A DNA stretch of 64,000 nucleotides from Lamellibrachia satsuma (taxonomy: Eukaryota; Annelida; Polychaeta; Sabellida; Siboglinidae). Positions 13,902 through 30,800 of the stretch are shown here, piece after piece; the stretch's first letter is position 1; the number at the start of each line of letters is the position of its first letter. The stretch spans positions 9,196,162-9,260,161 of the forward strand of contig BSQZ01000006.1 of the NCBI GenBank assembly GCA_033239005.1, given 5' to 3'. A model generated the notes under the pieces. That model was given only the letters and a program-made list of their open reading frames with translations. It did no database searches and was not told where the DNA came from. Position numbers and translations under genes: made by a program.

Positions 13902-13985
13902 CTACCCCCTAAACCTAACCCTACCCTAACCCAACCCCTCCTATCGCTAGCCTCGAGTTCTAACCCTACCCTAACCCTGACCCCT
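13902..13985 (-). repeat. Telomere-like CTAACCC cluster, right arm
   Basis: Mirror image of 11,618-11,694. Confidence 0.7.
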
Positions 13986-15790
13986 TCCTAGCGAAACGGA
14001 CGTTGGAGCCTGCACCAGACACTGACAGCTATTGCGTCATGGGGAACCGTGTCTACTGCAAGGCATGTGCTTTTCCTGCAGCTAGATTTTTACTTCCCAT
14101 TACGTAAGCGATTTCTTGACGACTGCACTCTCGTCCGGCGTATTTATCTCGCTCCAGGAGTAACCCTTGTGCAAATTGGATCTTTTGAAATTAATGAGCA
14201 GTGACGTTTTTTCTATACCAGCTATCATGTACTTAGTAACAATATATCAAATGTCATTAACTAACCAAATTACGGACACATATGAATGTAGGGGCAATGT
14301 ATGGAGTTGCTCTTAGGGACAGTCAGACGGAGGTAAATGGTGGAAGTGGTGACCAGTAATGGAAAAAAAGGTCAACGGATGGTACATGCTGTGGAGACAG
14401 CGCTGTGTATGCCATTAGAAGAATAGCTAAACGCGTTACTACATAGTGAATGTGTTACACACTTATAAAACAGCGTTACCTGTGTGACAAACCGAATTAG
14501 CTAAGATTGGTAAAATGTCACGCAGTTAAATAAAAATACACAAAAATGTCACAACAAAAGAAAATAACAGGTCACGCAGTTAAAGAAAATGACTGCGAAA
14601 TGTCTCGCAGTTAAAGAAAATACCAATTGTCTCATCGTGTGTGTCTACCGGCGGGAATATACACATTTTAAAAGCATGCAACAATGTTTCCATTCACGAG
14701 ACTACCAATGAAACACGAATACTAAAATAGTTGCTGATGTCATTGCAGTCGTTGCGCATTCTTTTTTATTTTTCTTTCATACACCCAGTCAAGAAAATTA
14801 CAGCCTAATTTAATCTCTTTGACAAATTCGCAATTAACTCTGAATTAAGTGCTCGCTTAACAGTAGGTATTACAGGATAGTTCACAGTCGTGTTACCCAG
14901 GTGTCTAGAAAGGCCTGCAGTAACTATTCCAGTCACTAGCCTGAGAACACATCCTAGAGTATCGTAGCACTAACAAGACAACTTGGTTCACCAAAGGTTT
15001 AAAACGTGTTGGGGTCAAGAAAAAGAGGCTGTATACAGCATTTGTTATATCTATATATTCTGAATCTGTGCATATGTGCAAAACTTATAAAAGCAAATTA
15101 ACAATTATATTAAGACCCACTAAAACAGCACTACAGAAAAACAATGTTAAAGGTACCTGGAATTGGATTTAATTTTTTGTTGTTGGTACAAATGGTGGTC
15201 CAAATCTAGCAAAACATATTTCATTGTCTGATAAGGATGTGTATATTTAATGCAATCAACGAAGAGCATGCAAAAATACAAATACAACATGTGATAAACT
15301 AATATTTAGGTTTCAAGAATGGTGTGTGTAGTAGCTAAACGGTTGATTGCATAGATACAGTAGAACCAGTTACAAAAAAGCACCCGTTGGAAACAGCCAC
15401 CCCTTAAACCCCGTGTTTTTGTCAGATCTACACATTTGTACATCTCACCAGCCTCTGTAATCAGACCAGTTTATCTTGGTCACATGGGTGGCCTATTTAG
15501 AAGACTAATATGTATGTAGTTTTTTTCACCATCCATTTTTTTATGTTATTAAAGCATTTCGCCAGTTTTCAGTTGGGGGTATTGGAATATAAAAAAATAT
15601 ATGGTTATGTATTTATATGATAATACAATTAAAATAAATATGATATCAACTGGATGAAGCTGATATACCCTGCTATATTTATATTATACATGGATCCCAA
15701 GTTCACGGATGTTTGTGTATGAAATATACAGAAACAATATGCGATACCAGGCCACTTTGGAAGTAGAATATAATACACAACATATGCAAT

Positions 15791-16248
<458 letters not shown>

Positions 16249-17372
16249 AGGATAATTTAACAATAGTGTTGTTGAGATTTTTGTTTAGATTGCTCAAAGT
16301 GTACAGTAGAAAAAATATCTACGAAAAAACCTTTCATATGTTTATATTGTAGGTTAGCGATGTTAAACATTTGCTGTCATAGCATCATTACTTCAATACC
16401 GCAGGAAACCTAAGAACGATTTTATTTTCCAACAAATATTCACATAACTGCTTGATTATTTTTAACCAAACTTTGTAAGAAAATTTAAAATTGTGTCAGT
16501 TTTAACAGGATGTCGGTTAAATTCCAGACTTGTCAACATTTATTGTTTGGGTGACTGCTTTTATACTTCTAGTTGATAAGATACAAGGTGAACTGTTTAA
16601 TTTCGATACGCCACCATAAAAGGGTATCATATGACCAGATACCCGGTGCGGCAATCTTTTATACATTCAATAAAAATGGTACAGCAAAAATGACACATGG
16701 TTTAGAAAATGGTAGAGAAATGTCATACAGTTTAAAAAATTACAGACACAGGGCTAACGCCATGATGTTATGACGCTCGTATATACAGTTAGCAAATTAA
16801 AGTGTACCACAATTAACTAAGATTAGTCATACAATGCAAGTGTACCAAAACAAACATAAACTATAGATGCAGTTCTTACAACGATGCAGGTTGTTACATC
16901 GATCGTAACAGCGCTAGCCGCACCCCGTTCGTTGCTAAGGCAACCGGAGTCCACAGTCCACGGTCCACTCGTTCGTCTATACTGATGTACTTACCTCGCC
17001 CAGTGTTTTAAAATAGCTCTCTGCTATAGCGCGCCCCGACAGGCGTGGTATTACAATAATAATTCATAATCATATTATGTAATACTTGTAGTGATTTTGT
17101 TTATAATACTATATTCTGACGATTATGTTCATAATTAATTGTTTTGTACTTCTTGCATTGTTTGGTTAGTTATAACAAATATATTATAATCATACGCAGA
17201 GTTTGTTCTTTTCTTCACAGAACCTAGCTTAGATAGATTTAAGTGCAAATGACCGGCTTATCGTTAAACTTGTTCAGACTTGCATACGTCCAGTGCGCAA
17301 ACCAACGCTTTAACAACAATGCTAATATCACTACAGAAAACCGTGTTATTTATCACGCGCATTTCCCAAGTA

Positions 17373-18243
17373 CCTTAGCATACAGGTGAATGTGGTAAAT
17401 ACTTAGTTTCAATGCGTTAACATGCAACTAAATGCGATAAATACTTAGTTAAAAGCATTACCATACAGCTAAATGTGGTAATTCCTTAGTTAAACAGCAG
17501 TAACATACAGCTAAATATGGTAATTTCTTAGCTAAAAAACGTTAACACGCAGCTAAATGCGGTAATTACTTAGCTTAAAAGCGTTAACATACAACTAAAT
17601 GTGGTAATTATTTAGGTAAAAAGCGCTAACATACAGCTAAATGTGGTCATTTATTAGCTAAACAGTTTTAACATATGTGGTAATTACTTAACTTAAAAGC
17701 GTTAACTTGCAACTAAATATGGTACTTGTTTAGCTAAAAATGCTAATTACATAGCTAAAAGTTGTATTTGCTTAGCTTAAAACCGTTAACATGCAGGTAA
17801 ATATGGTAAATAATTAGCGTAAAATCGCTAACATACAGCTAAATGTGGTAATTTCTTAGCTTAAAAGCGTTAACCTACAGCTAAATGCGGTATTTACTTA
17901 GCTAAACTCATTAACATGTAGCTGTATTTGGTACTTACTTAGCTTAAAAGCGTTAACGTACAACTAAAAGTGATATTTACTTTGCGAAAACAAACTTAAC
18001 ATAGAATGTGGTATATACTTAGCTAAATAGCGTTAACATACAATTAAAAGTGATACTTAATATGCTAAAAGCGTTAGCACACAGACAAGCGTGGCAATTA
18101 CGTAGCTAAACTGTGGTAAGATACAAATAAAAGTGACATTTACTTAACATGTTAACAGGCAGATAAATGTGGTAAACACTTAGCTTAAAAGCATTACATA
18201 CGTAACTAAGGGTGACATAATACATATAAAAGCGGTATTTTCT
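17373..18243 (-). repeat. Degenerate 42-bp tandem array, right arm
   Basis: Mirror of the array at 7,736-8,590, with the same unit and unit order. Confidence 0.85.
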
Positions 18244-19290
18244 TAGACAAATCGGTACTCTTTCTCATTACTCGTGCTATGTATGATTCATACGATAACC
18301 AATACCCTAAATATGTTAGATGTACGCATACAGGTCAACTCGTTGATGCATACACAGCTGTTTTTATTATTTATGCAGACAGGACGTCACGTGGTCTACT
18401 CTTCTTAGAGAAACGACAAAATAACAATAATGAAACCCGATTTTCATCATGGCTGGCATCGAATAAATTACTGCATAGCATTGTGCAAATGACGGGCTTA
18501 TCTTTCAACGTGTTCAGACTTGCATACATCCAGTGGGCGAACCAGCGCTTTAACTACAGCGCTAATATGACTACATATAGCCAGGTTATTTAAAACGCGC
18601 ATTTCCCGAGTACCAAAATCCACTAGTCAGCTGTTAGTATCGCCTTAATGCGTCCTTTCGGGAACGCGGCAGAGCGGTGTCATATTACGGAATACAACAC
18701 GACCGCATTCCTAACATGGTATGTAGCCCGCTACATTCCGCGAAACGGGAGCATATACCCTAACCGCAACGTCAACGGTATGCCCCGCGAGCATCTACCC
18801 ATCTCCCACCAGATGGACACACGAGCCATTCATCCTCCTTACCTCATTAATCATCCACGATTTTTATGAAACTCATACGCATAACTTTTATGAAACTATA
18901 ACCGACGAATCACAGCTCTTTACACCATTCACCGCTAACGTACTGAACCCTGATTGATTAGCTCTCTTATTCTTTGATACCGTACTCAATAACCGCCACG
19001 TCAGCGATATGTGGAGTTTTCCCTAGGTTTTCATTGAATTTAAAATTTAAATTAAAAATTAAAATTAAACGCCACGTCAGCGATATGTGGGTTTTTCCCA
19101 ATGTCTATTTTTAGTAACCACCGCTCGTGCTCCGACTACACACCTCCTACAGTCGCTAGGCGGCGCTGCGTATGGTTTGTGGTGTTCCTACAACCGTCAG
19201 GGGGCGCTCTGATTGGCTGCGCGCGCAACCGGAAGTCGTTCAGACACATGGACACCGGAATTGCTTTGCCAGAAAACTATATCTACTACT

Positions 19291-19296
19291 AACGTC
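19291..19296 (+). other. Target site duplication, right (AACGTC)
   Basis: Directly follows the right terminus CTATATCTACTACT and repeats 6,659-6,664. Confidence 0.8.
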
Positions 19297-19404
19297 ACCA
19301 GCTAAAACTAGTAATTTCCTATGGGAACATGTAACCCTGTTGACTTTCCATAAGGAATACTCAATAATCAGTAAAAATAAGTTATCGAGTCATGTTCAAT
19401 AATC

Positions 19405-19690
19405 AGTTTAACAAGATTTAATAAGATTTGCCATCCAAGCCAAAGGCCCAGATGGCAAGTGGACAAGGAAGCCATTGGCTTATCGAGAGTCCAACAATGT
19501 TCATTTACTTATAACCCGCCCTCCTGAGATATGTGTCAACCTTGTTTTTAAACATATTCACGCTGCTAGCAGTTACACAATCTGTAGACAATTTGTTCCA
19601 TTCATTTATTGTCCTCTGTGAGAACGAGTGCTTCCTGATGTGTTGCCTTGTCGTCTTAGTCGGTCAGTGAAGGAGGTAGTGGACTTGGGT
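19405..19690 (-). mobile_element. CR1-like LINE 3' fragment
   Basis: Close to the 3' parts of the CR1-like copies at 50,450-51,010 and 51,060-52,200. They share CAGATGGCAAGTGGACAAGG, AAGCCATTGGCTTATC and TTTGTTCCATTCATTTAT. The minus strand would encode the last part of ORF2 and the short-repeat 3' end. It is 5'-truncated and dead. Confidence 0.7.
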
Positions 19691-19915
19691 GATGTCGTGA
19701 AAGCAACCTTCGAAGGAAACACAACTTAATAAGTCATCACCTCAAGTTAGATTAATAAATTCTCGCTGACCCAACATCTTAATTCATTTTTCTTTACATT
19801 TGCAATTAAATTTACAAAACAATTAATAAAAAGTGTTACCTCGGATCGTTGACTTCGGTTAATAACGTTCCTTCTGATGTTTTTTAAAAATCCCGAAATA
19901 ATGTCGTACCTTCGT

Positions 19916-22294
<2,379 letters not shown>

Positions 22295-22340
22295 CCTGAC
22301 GTCTCTTTAAACCCCCAACTGCCGCTGAAGTAATTGCAGA

Positions 22341-22349
22341 TTATTTATA
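22341..22349 (-). promoter_or_regulatory. TATA box of paralogue A
   Basis: TATAAATAA on the minus strand, 47 bp upstream of the GTG that replaces the start codon. The spacing is nearly the same as in paralogue B (50 bp), which supports both promoters and the start alignment. Confidence 0.6.
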
Positions 22350-22775
22350 TCCGGTCCACGGTCTTACTTCAATGCCCGCGCATTAATTGTTATCGGGCGT
22401 GTCTGTCTGGAGTACAAATCAAGTGTTTGATCCATGATACAAACACGGGAACAAAGACAGATCCGGATTTGCATCAACCAGCGACACCCACTCTGGTGTC
22501 ATGGAGTGGCGTTAGTGTCAATAAAACGTGTTCACGATAACAAGTGCCATTGCAATTGAGGCAGTGCAGTGCATGGCGTTGCGACACTCCTTATTTGCAT
22601 TACAAAGAAAGCTATGCCAAAATGTGTTCGTGTAAGTACAGTTCTCGTAGAAAAATCGACAGGCCAGAACATCTTGTACAGGGGCAAGTGTTTTGTGACC
22701 AACAAATGTGAAAGGTGCACATTGAACAACTTGACGTGTCCGTGCAAATGTGACATTGTGCAGTAATTCTACCAT

Positions 22776-22930
22776 GCCCGTCCTCGAGGAGGGGGCGTAT
22801 GTATATGGAGGGGGGGGTTCGAAAGAACCCCCTTTTTGAGATAAATTGTTTTAATTGTAACATTTAAAGAAATCATCCCCGGCTGATTGTTGGCGCTCGA
22901 AACCCCCCCTTCGAAACCACGAGGACGGGC
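22776..22930. mobile_element. Small inverted-repeat (MITE-like) element
   Basis: It begins GCCCGTCCTCG and ends with the exact complement CGAGGACGGGC, 155 bp in all. Internal GGGGGTTCGAA/TTCGAACCCCC pairings are present. Flanks TACCAT and TACAT could be an imperfect target duplication. It has no coding capacity. Confidence 0.45.
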
Positions 22931-23028
22931 TACATATTTCATAACATGTGTGAACTTCGAAAGCTCATAAGCAGGCACGCCTACTGCACTTGTGCGCGTT
23001 CATAGTAAAACGTGAGACAGGATTATTT

Positions 23029-23136
<108 letters not shown>

Positions 23137-23479
23137 TAATGAGGGGTTAATGCTCTTAAAAAATAACTATATATTGAACTAGAACAAAACATCGCCTTTG
23201 GAAATACGTACACTAATCTATTGTAATGTTGATCCCGTTGCGTTTCATAACGATGTATTTTTGGTGAGGTGAATTATTGAATTGAAAAGATTATTATTCG
23301 TCGATTTCACAAACCTGCGAACTTTATCACTGAAATTAACTGAATGTCCACAAATCAGAATAGATGGGTTTACAAATACTACATAAAAGGTACGCGGGAT
23401 GTTCGTCTTGTCACGCAAAATAATAATAATAATTAACTACTATAGTGCCTGTATCCCCAGGAACCTGAGCTCAGAGGCG

Positions 23480-24645
23480 CAACAAAACAGAATCATTAAG
23501 CATAATCATGGACAGGGACGCGCAAAAGTCAGTATCAGAACGAGGGACAACCGAACATTTATGGTGGAAATGCAATTTGGAATATACATTTTCGGAAAAT
23601 AGCAATAGTTTCAGATGTTTTCAAATTGATAGGGAGTTCATTCCAGACCGTAGGTGCAGCGACAGAGAAAGCACGTTTACACAAGTTAAGTTTTGTTTTA
23701 GGTACACTAAGTTGTTGTGAAATTGATGATCTTAGGTGCCTAGGGATATTTGAAAGATGCAGGAGACTAGCCACGTAGGGTGGTTATTGTGTAGATATAG
23801 CACGATATGTAAGAGTGGACAGCTTATAATTAATTTGATAAGAAACCTGAAGCCAGTGTAACTGTTTAAGTAGTGGTAGTGACGGTGAAAACCGAGGCGC
23901 CCTGAGAACTACACGTGCCAGATAATTTTGTACTCGTTGGAGTTTAACCAAGTCTCTTTTAGCAATGCTATTTTGTAGTGAATTACAACAGTCAAGGCGG
24001 CTACTAATTAATGCCGTTGATATTGTTTTAGCAGTAGATATAGATATGTGACGCCGAATTCGACGAAGATCACGAATATGATAGAAACAGGATTTACATA
24101 CTTGAGAAATATGCTGGCGAAAGTTGAAGTCACTGTTAAAGATAACACCAAGATTGCGAACAGTATCTTATGGGAATGTATCACTGCCAAGTAGTTTAAC
24201 TGGAAAATGGTTGATGACTCTATTTCGTTGTTGTTTAGTGCCAATAATAATAAGGTCTGTTTTATCTGGATTAAGCTTTAGCTTACTTGATTCCATCCAC
24301 AACAAGATATCAGTAAGACAATCACTTAAAGTCGAAACAGATTCGTGTGTATTTGATTGTGAAAGTGATATGTAAACATGTGTGTCATCAGCATACAGGT
24401 GATGACTGAGATTATGATTAGTAATGATTTGGCTGAGCGACGTAGTATATAAGCTGAACAGAACAGGGCCAAGGACGGAATTGGTTTTGGTATTGATTGG
24501 TTCTTTGATGGCGATAACTTGTGTAAAAGATATCGAAATAGACTGCACGCGCTCTTATCTTTACCCGCACTTACTCTGGTCAATCCATTTACAAATATCA
24601 AACTATATGAAACTTTTACTTCTGGTATTTTCATCACATTACAAT
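23480..24645 (-). mobile_element. LINE ORF2 fragment (CR1/L2-like), 5'-truncated
   Basis: Read on the minus strand through frame breaks, it encodes the RT blocks SVLGPVLFSLYTTSLSQII and YADDTHVYISL (catalytic YADD). LKLNPDKTDLIIIGT follows, then QRVQN.LARVVLRAPR, SLPLLKQLHWLQVSYQI and finally VWNELPINLKTSETIAIFRK. This is the C-terminal half of a CR1/L2-type ORF2 in the correct order. Frameshifts and stops make it non-functional. It lies between the two ependymin-related genes. Confidence 0.8.
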
Positions 24646-24739
24646 TATTAAACATGATGAATATAATTTTTTTTAACTTGGACATAATTCAAGGCTAACA
24701 TAGAGATTTGGTTGGATTCATAGACATGTTGTTTCATAC

Positions 24740-25215
24740 AGATTACCCATATGCAGACTTGGGGTCAATTCTGGGGGTCGGTTACATCATAATTGGTATT
24801 GAAACGCCAATTCCAATACCAATTCCGACATTGTAATTGGAATTATAATTGGTGGTTTGTTTTAAAGGTATTGGCATTGAAATTGATGAAAATGTAATTA
24901 GTATTTTAAATCATTTTAACTCTTTTTTTCAATTACTTTTCAATAACTTTTAACTAACAATGTTCCTTACAAATAATCAATAAAATGTAATATGTTGCGT
25001 ATATCAGATCTGTTTGTAAGTAGGTGCCTTAATATGCAGAAATATAATAAAATTATTATAAAATAGATTACATTGTTTTGACGTTGAGTATGTCTATGAT
25101 TTCGATGTGGAATTGATAACTAGAACTGGTATTTAGGAATTGGAATTTGTATTTTGAGGTAGAATTGGAATGTGTAATTGGTGTGTAACTGGAACTGGAA
25201 TGGATTTAATACAGG
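24740..25215. repeat. Degenerate AATTGG low-complexity tract
   Basis: Variants of AATTGGTATTG and AATTGGAATT recur irregularly on both strands. No coding signal. Confidence 0.5.
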
Positions 25216-27266
25216 TGAACCCGTATACAATACGGGTGTTTGTATGAATGTGTTCATATTCCGCATTTATAAGGAGTTGTTGTTTACACTCTGTCGTGAT
25301 AAAGTTAATATTTTCTTGCGTTCGTCATACAGGTAAAGAATCGAATGACAAACGGGGGAAGCACAAATACTTTTGCAGACAGTTACATAGCCTCCCTTCG
25401 AAACCTAACGGATTTCGTTTATTAAAATATATTTTATAGTCTGATAGATGGCGACACTTGATCGGAACAGTAATGCTACAGTCCGATTGGTCAGTGTAAA
25501 ATTGTTTAGGCCTACGGATTTGTGAAAGTCAAAATACGATACGATAATTCAAAGGTTTCTTTAAAAATATTGAATTAGTTTTATTTTTAATACTTCTACG
25601 TCACTTGCATGGGAACCGGGGAACACTACATCACGTTAAAAATCATAACTAATCATATGCAAAACCATTCAAGACGCAGTGTTGTGAAGAGACTATGTCC
25701 TATTTGATAAACGTCGTAAAACTAATTTCAACTGAGCCAAGACTAATTGACACGTCACTAGTCAATCGAGTTATTGTAGAATAATTATCCTCTTGTCCGC
25801 AAAATAGTGTACATTTACATACACAAGTAACCACATCAGCAGGTCGTTAGCCGTAGCCCTGCCATGGACACAGTATGTGGCATCAGGACGCCTCAGGTAC
25901 AGTTACCTCTCGCTATATATGGAATATGTAGGTACTTGGCCAAATAGTTCAATATGTCCGACATTCGTTATATCCACGGGTACGAGACAGGGTGGCCAAT
26001 ACAATATAATTGATCCCAAGTCTGTATACGGGTAATCCGTACGTAAGTTTGAAGGGGTATCGTTGTGAAATAAAACTTCACATTTACATCCATGTTATGG
26101 GATAATAAAACGTGACAAGACGTCTATAACAGCAAAGCATTAGTTTGATAAGACACGTTTACGTCATTTGCGTAAAAAAAACAATTTTATATTCATCATG
26201 TTTAATAGTTGTAATGTGATGGAAACACCGGCAGTAAAAGCTAACCAAGTACAGGGCAGAACGGCGATTTCAAGGGGTTGCTCATTTTAGGAGCTTGTTC
26301 CTGTCATCGTGCAAGTTTGTCCATATAGCGGGAGACCATAGAATATGCTTAAAGGGAAGTACATCTTATGTCCGATGTCAAAGCACCCTTAGCCACCTAA
26401 ACACAACGAAGAAATCGCATTGCCGCCTAAATAATTTTTATATCGTGGCATATAGACATCAAACGAAGAGGTAACGCCTATGAGACAAACACGACAGGCA
26501 ATCCATAAAGACGGTTTATCTGAAGAGTTTTATTACATAGAATCCCTAACTATTTCAATGCACAATTAAATGCAAGTACATGTGCGTTTCGCAAGAAAGT
26601 TTCTATTATTTTCGACGTAATTATACTACTTCATGGAATGACAGTAATTTAAGCAACAACAACAACAACGACGGCTAATAATTCTCATGAGGAACCAGCC
26701 CCAGTTTTCTTTCTTTGTCGCCTCATTATCATCGACAACATGATTATAACAATCATCTGAACTAAAATGTTACCAAGCAGTCTGTATTGCGGAGCTACTT
26801 AAATTTCGATTGTTCATGGCGTCATGCCATTGTTCATGGCGTCATGCCCTTGAAGAAGTCAGTCCTATTGCTGAGTTTCGTGTCAAGTCGCCGTCATCCA
26901 TCAATTTCTCACGCAGCTTCTTGGGTGATGTCACCAAGACGGTCTCTGAAGGAAACAACATTTCCTGTTGTATTTTGTATATGCAACATTAGTTACTTCT
27001 GCGTCAACATTAATGATGTTATTATCAGTTGCGTGTCCGGGATTTCGCAAAGGGGAGTCCAGGGGGCAGGTCTAATCACCCCATTAGTTCACCATGCTGC
27101 CATGTAGTGGCGCAACAAAATATATTAGAATGTTTTTTTTAATAAGCCATAGGGGACAATGGCTCAATGTCCTCCCCCTAAATACACCACGGGTTGTCGT
27201 TATGTGGATATTATAGGCTACGAAATACATTATTACGAAATTCATATATATGTAGCATTCACACTG
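25216..27266. other. No supported gene
   Basis: Unique AT-rich sequence between the LINE fragment and the 3' side of paralogue B. I see no exon, element end or RNA signature. Confidence 0.4.
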
Positions 27267-27612
27267 TTGACACTTATTTACCCCTAGAGTGGGGCTAGTT
27301 GTAATACGGGTAAGTTGACACTTGTTTACCCCTATGGCTACTAAAGAGTGGGGCTAGTTGTAATACGGGTAAGTTGACACTTGTTTACCCCTATGGCTAC
27401 TGAAGAGTGGGGCTAGTTGTAATACGGGTAAGTTGACACTTGTTTACCCCTATGGCTACTGAAGAATGGGGCTAGTTGTAATACGGGTAAGTTGACACTT
27501 GTTTACCCCTATGGCTACTGAAGAGTGGGGCTAGTTGTAATACGGGTAAGTTGACACCTGTTTACCCCTATGGCTACTGAATAGTGGCGCTAGTTATAAT
27601 ACGGGTAAGTTG
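27267..27612 (+). repeat. 59-bp tandem repeat, about 6 copies
   Basis: The unit contains GTTGACACTTGTTTACCCCT, ATGGCTACTGAAGAGTGGGG and CTAGTTGTAATACGGGTAA. Copies are nearly identical with exact 59-bp spacing. The array lies about 240 bp downstream of the stop codon of paralogue B. Confidence 0.9.
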
Positions 27613-27848
27613 TAACATACGTACTACAGACGAACCACTAATTCAAACAATTTCGCAAGGTCGCAACATATTCATCAATAGTTTAAGCATGTCACGTGTG
27701 ATCTTAAGTAGATACGTTAACAAGGTAAACAAAACGAGACAAACGGTAATTTGTGGTGATGACCGGGGGCAGCCATTCAACGCAACATTCATTCCCTGTT
27801 GCTGTTCACATCGTTATGATAACAACATAACCCAACTCTTACCTCCAT

Positions 27849-30800
27849 TTACACCTTCGATGCACACTTGCATCCTTGCGGAATCGTCATGACGTCAGGG
27901 TTTGAGATCCCCATTGTGACGTTCATGAATGTCGTGACTGTCATGGAAGCGTACTCAGTTCCTGGAAATCAAAGAGGTTTTCCTCTTTATGGAGCAGTTA
28001 TCTTACGCGCTACGATAGCTCAGCAGCAACGGCCAATTGAACTGAATTAATTTATAATGCACATGAAATTTGTGGTGGTTTGTTTTGGAACAAGTAGAGT
28101 CACTCTATTATTCAGACTACGTGCATTAGGTGTACTACGTGACGTCATGTTTTAGAAAGTTATTTCACTACATTAATGTTCGCAATGACATTGTTTGAAT
28201 TATTAAATTAAAGCATGCGGATGTGCATTTGAAAGCCGCTATTCTTGTGTTGTAACAGTTCAGGAGAAAACAATGAGAACGCTTGTCTCACATTATCGAT
28301 TACCTTATATCGGACCCATTTTTTAATTACTAAATATATTAGCGTTTAGCCAACTATTATGTATACTCGATTCAAGTGTATATGTACAAATGTAGAAGAT
28401 GTTCCTAGTGCCAAAGCAATCTACATAATTACACGTATCTACAGCAACTTTAGATGAAGGACTGCCTTGTCTTAGGGTTACTAGGGCAATGGTATTGAGC
28501 AATATCGTATCATATGAGATCTTATGAGATCGTAGGTATGTTCTTCGTAATGGTTTTGTAAATATAGTTTGCCTTGTGTAACCAAACTTGTTGTTTACAC
28601 TAAATGATTTGAAATTGAAGGTGTGAATTGCACATCGGTCACATTTAATAACAACAGTTGAAAGGGAAAAAAGCAGCGGTCGACAAAGCATAAACAGTTC
28701 TTGATGACCTGGCTAGGAAAGAGCATGACCGAACTGTTAAAAGACGCGTCTGATCGTGGGAAATGGAGGGTCATGATCACCTACGCCTGCATCAGACACG
28801 GCATCTGGTGATGATCGTTTGGCCATGGTACACTTACTCGCATTTCCGGCTGTACGTGACGTCATCAGGAAGACGCAGTCTGACTTGCGAGTGAGCGTCA
28901 TGGAGACGGGAGACTCGGTACTGATGAACATGTTGACGTCATCGCCACTTCCGGTCAGCGACAGGCCTCTCGCCAACCTTGCACTGACTAAACATAAACG
29001 TAAACATTGACCGACCGACCGACCGACCGACCGACCGACCGACCGACCGACCGACCGACCGACCGACCGACCGACCGACCGACCGACCGACCGACCGACC
29101 GACCGACCGACCGACCGACCGACCGACCGACCGACCGACCGACCGACCGACCGACCGACCGACCGACCGACCGACCGACCGACCGACCGACCGACCGACC
29201 GACCGACCGACCGACCGACCGACCGACCGACCGACCGACCGACCGACCGACCGACCGACCGACCGACCGACCGACCGACCGACCGACCGACCGACCGACC
29301 GACCGACCGACCGACCGACCGACCGACCGACCGACCGACCGACCGACCGACCGACCGACCGACCGACCGACCGACCGACCGACCGACCGACCGACCGACC
29401 GACCGACCGACCGACCGACCGACCGACCGACCGACCGACCGACCGACCGACCGACCGACCGACCGACCGACCGACCGACCGACCGACCGACCGACCGACC
29501 GACCGACCGACCGACCGACCGACCGACCGACCGACCGACCGACCGACCGACCGACCGACCGACCGACCGACCGACCGACCGTAATCATTCCTACTAAAGA
29601 AGAACATGTCCATATTTAAAATCCCACCGTGGAACCACTCGTTATTGCAAGATAAAACATTACGTCAGACCTCGGGTTCGTTACTGCCTAAGCTACCCAT
29701 ACCCGTGTGTTGCCCTACCTGGGGTACACCAGGGTACCATTTCTCCCCACATGCGGTCGCAGTGACACTTGCCGTCCGCCATCATGGTGTAGCTGACCGG
29801 TGGTTTCTGAAACACGTCGCATCATAATTATTATTACAAACAACGACGTGGAAACGCCAGGACCGAGCAATATATGATCATGATTAAACAGAATATGGCC
29901 TTTAGTATGTTGAAATAATGTAAATATGAAGAAACCGAATTGCACGAGAAAAGAAGTCAGTTATAGGTGAGTGGAAAGTAAAGCAGGAAAAAAAGATGAG
30001 AAGCGGAAAAAGATGCGGAAATACGACAGTAAACAAAAACAACGAAACATACAACTGAAATTAAATTATTTCACAGAATCAACATTTGACTATCATAATA
30101 TAGTGTGTTATTTTATATAACTGGCTTTATGAAATATGGATGAAATAATGAGAACTTGGGCCGTTCCCTGTCATTTTGGCATTGTGATAACAGTACTACG
30201 ATGGGCTTAATTTCCGATATTGATGACATTTATACGAACAGACTATATGTGCTGCCCTTTGTTGATATATGTACGTCAAAGTAATGCAAGTACCTTCGAG
30301 AAGTCAATCAATATCCGGTACACGTCGCCTTGCATGTCGGGATACATTAGATGAAGCTTCTTGTTGGTGTAGTCGTATGAGAGTCTGGAAGACAACGATT
30401 GATATTGTTTCGCTTCAAAGAATATCGAAAATATATACACCCCTGATGATCAATGCATGCAGAGTAGTCGGTTGGCAACGACGGTCCTCTACTATTCAAA
30501 CTGTTGACCCATTCATCACCTGCCCAAGCTACCACTGTCCCACGTGCTCTCAACAACAACAGACGAGTGTTGATTTGCAATGACGCGTCTTGTTCATACC
30601 CGGATACAAGATGAATTATCGACGAGAAGACATTACTTGACCTCTAACGTTTTACAACTACATATATATTTGTAATATTAGTTTTAAAATTTATGTTAGA
30701 GTACTTCATAGTTCAAGGGCCATTATTTCGTTTCGACTCTATATTGTTTGCTCATGCAGCTGTATTTCTCCCTTCTTATTCAAATCAAACGTTTTATGGT

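Noticed and set aside
11618..13985. Chromosome end or telomere
   Set aside because: Only a few imperfect GGGTTAG units, mirrored inside a transposon-like palindrome.
22569..22766. Cys-rich 65-codon plus-strand frame (KCFVTNKCERC, CPCKCD)
   Set aside because: Short, with no signal peptide, splice support or known pattern; likely chance.
28737..29613. 283-codon SVGR and 196-codon TDRP frames
   Set aside because: Read-through of the GACC repeat in an intron. Only the last part of the minus frame overlaps a real exon (28,838-28,987).
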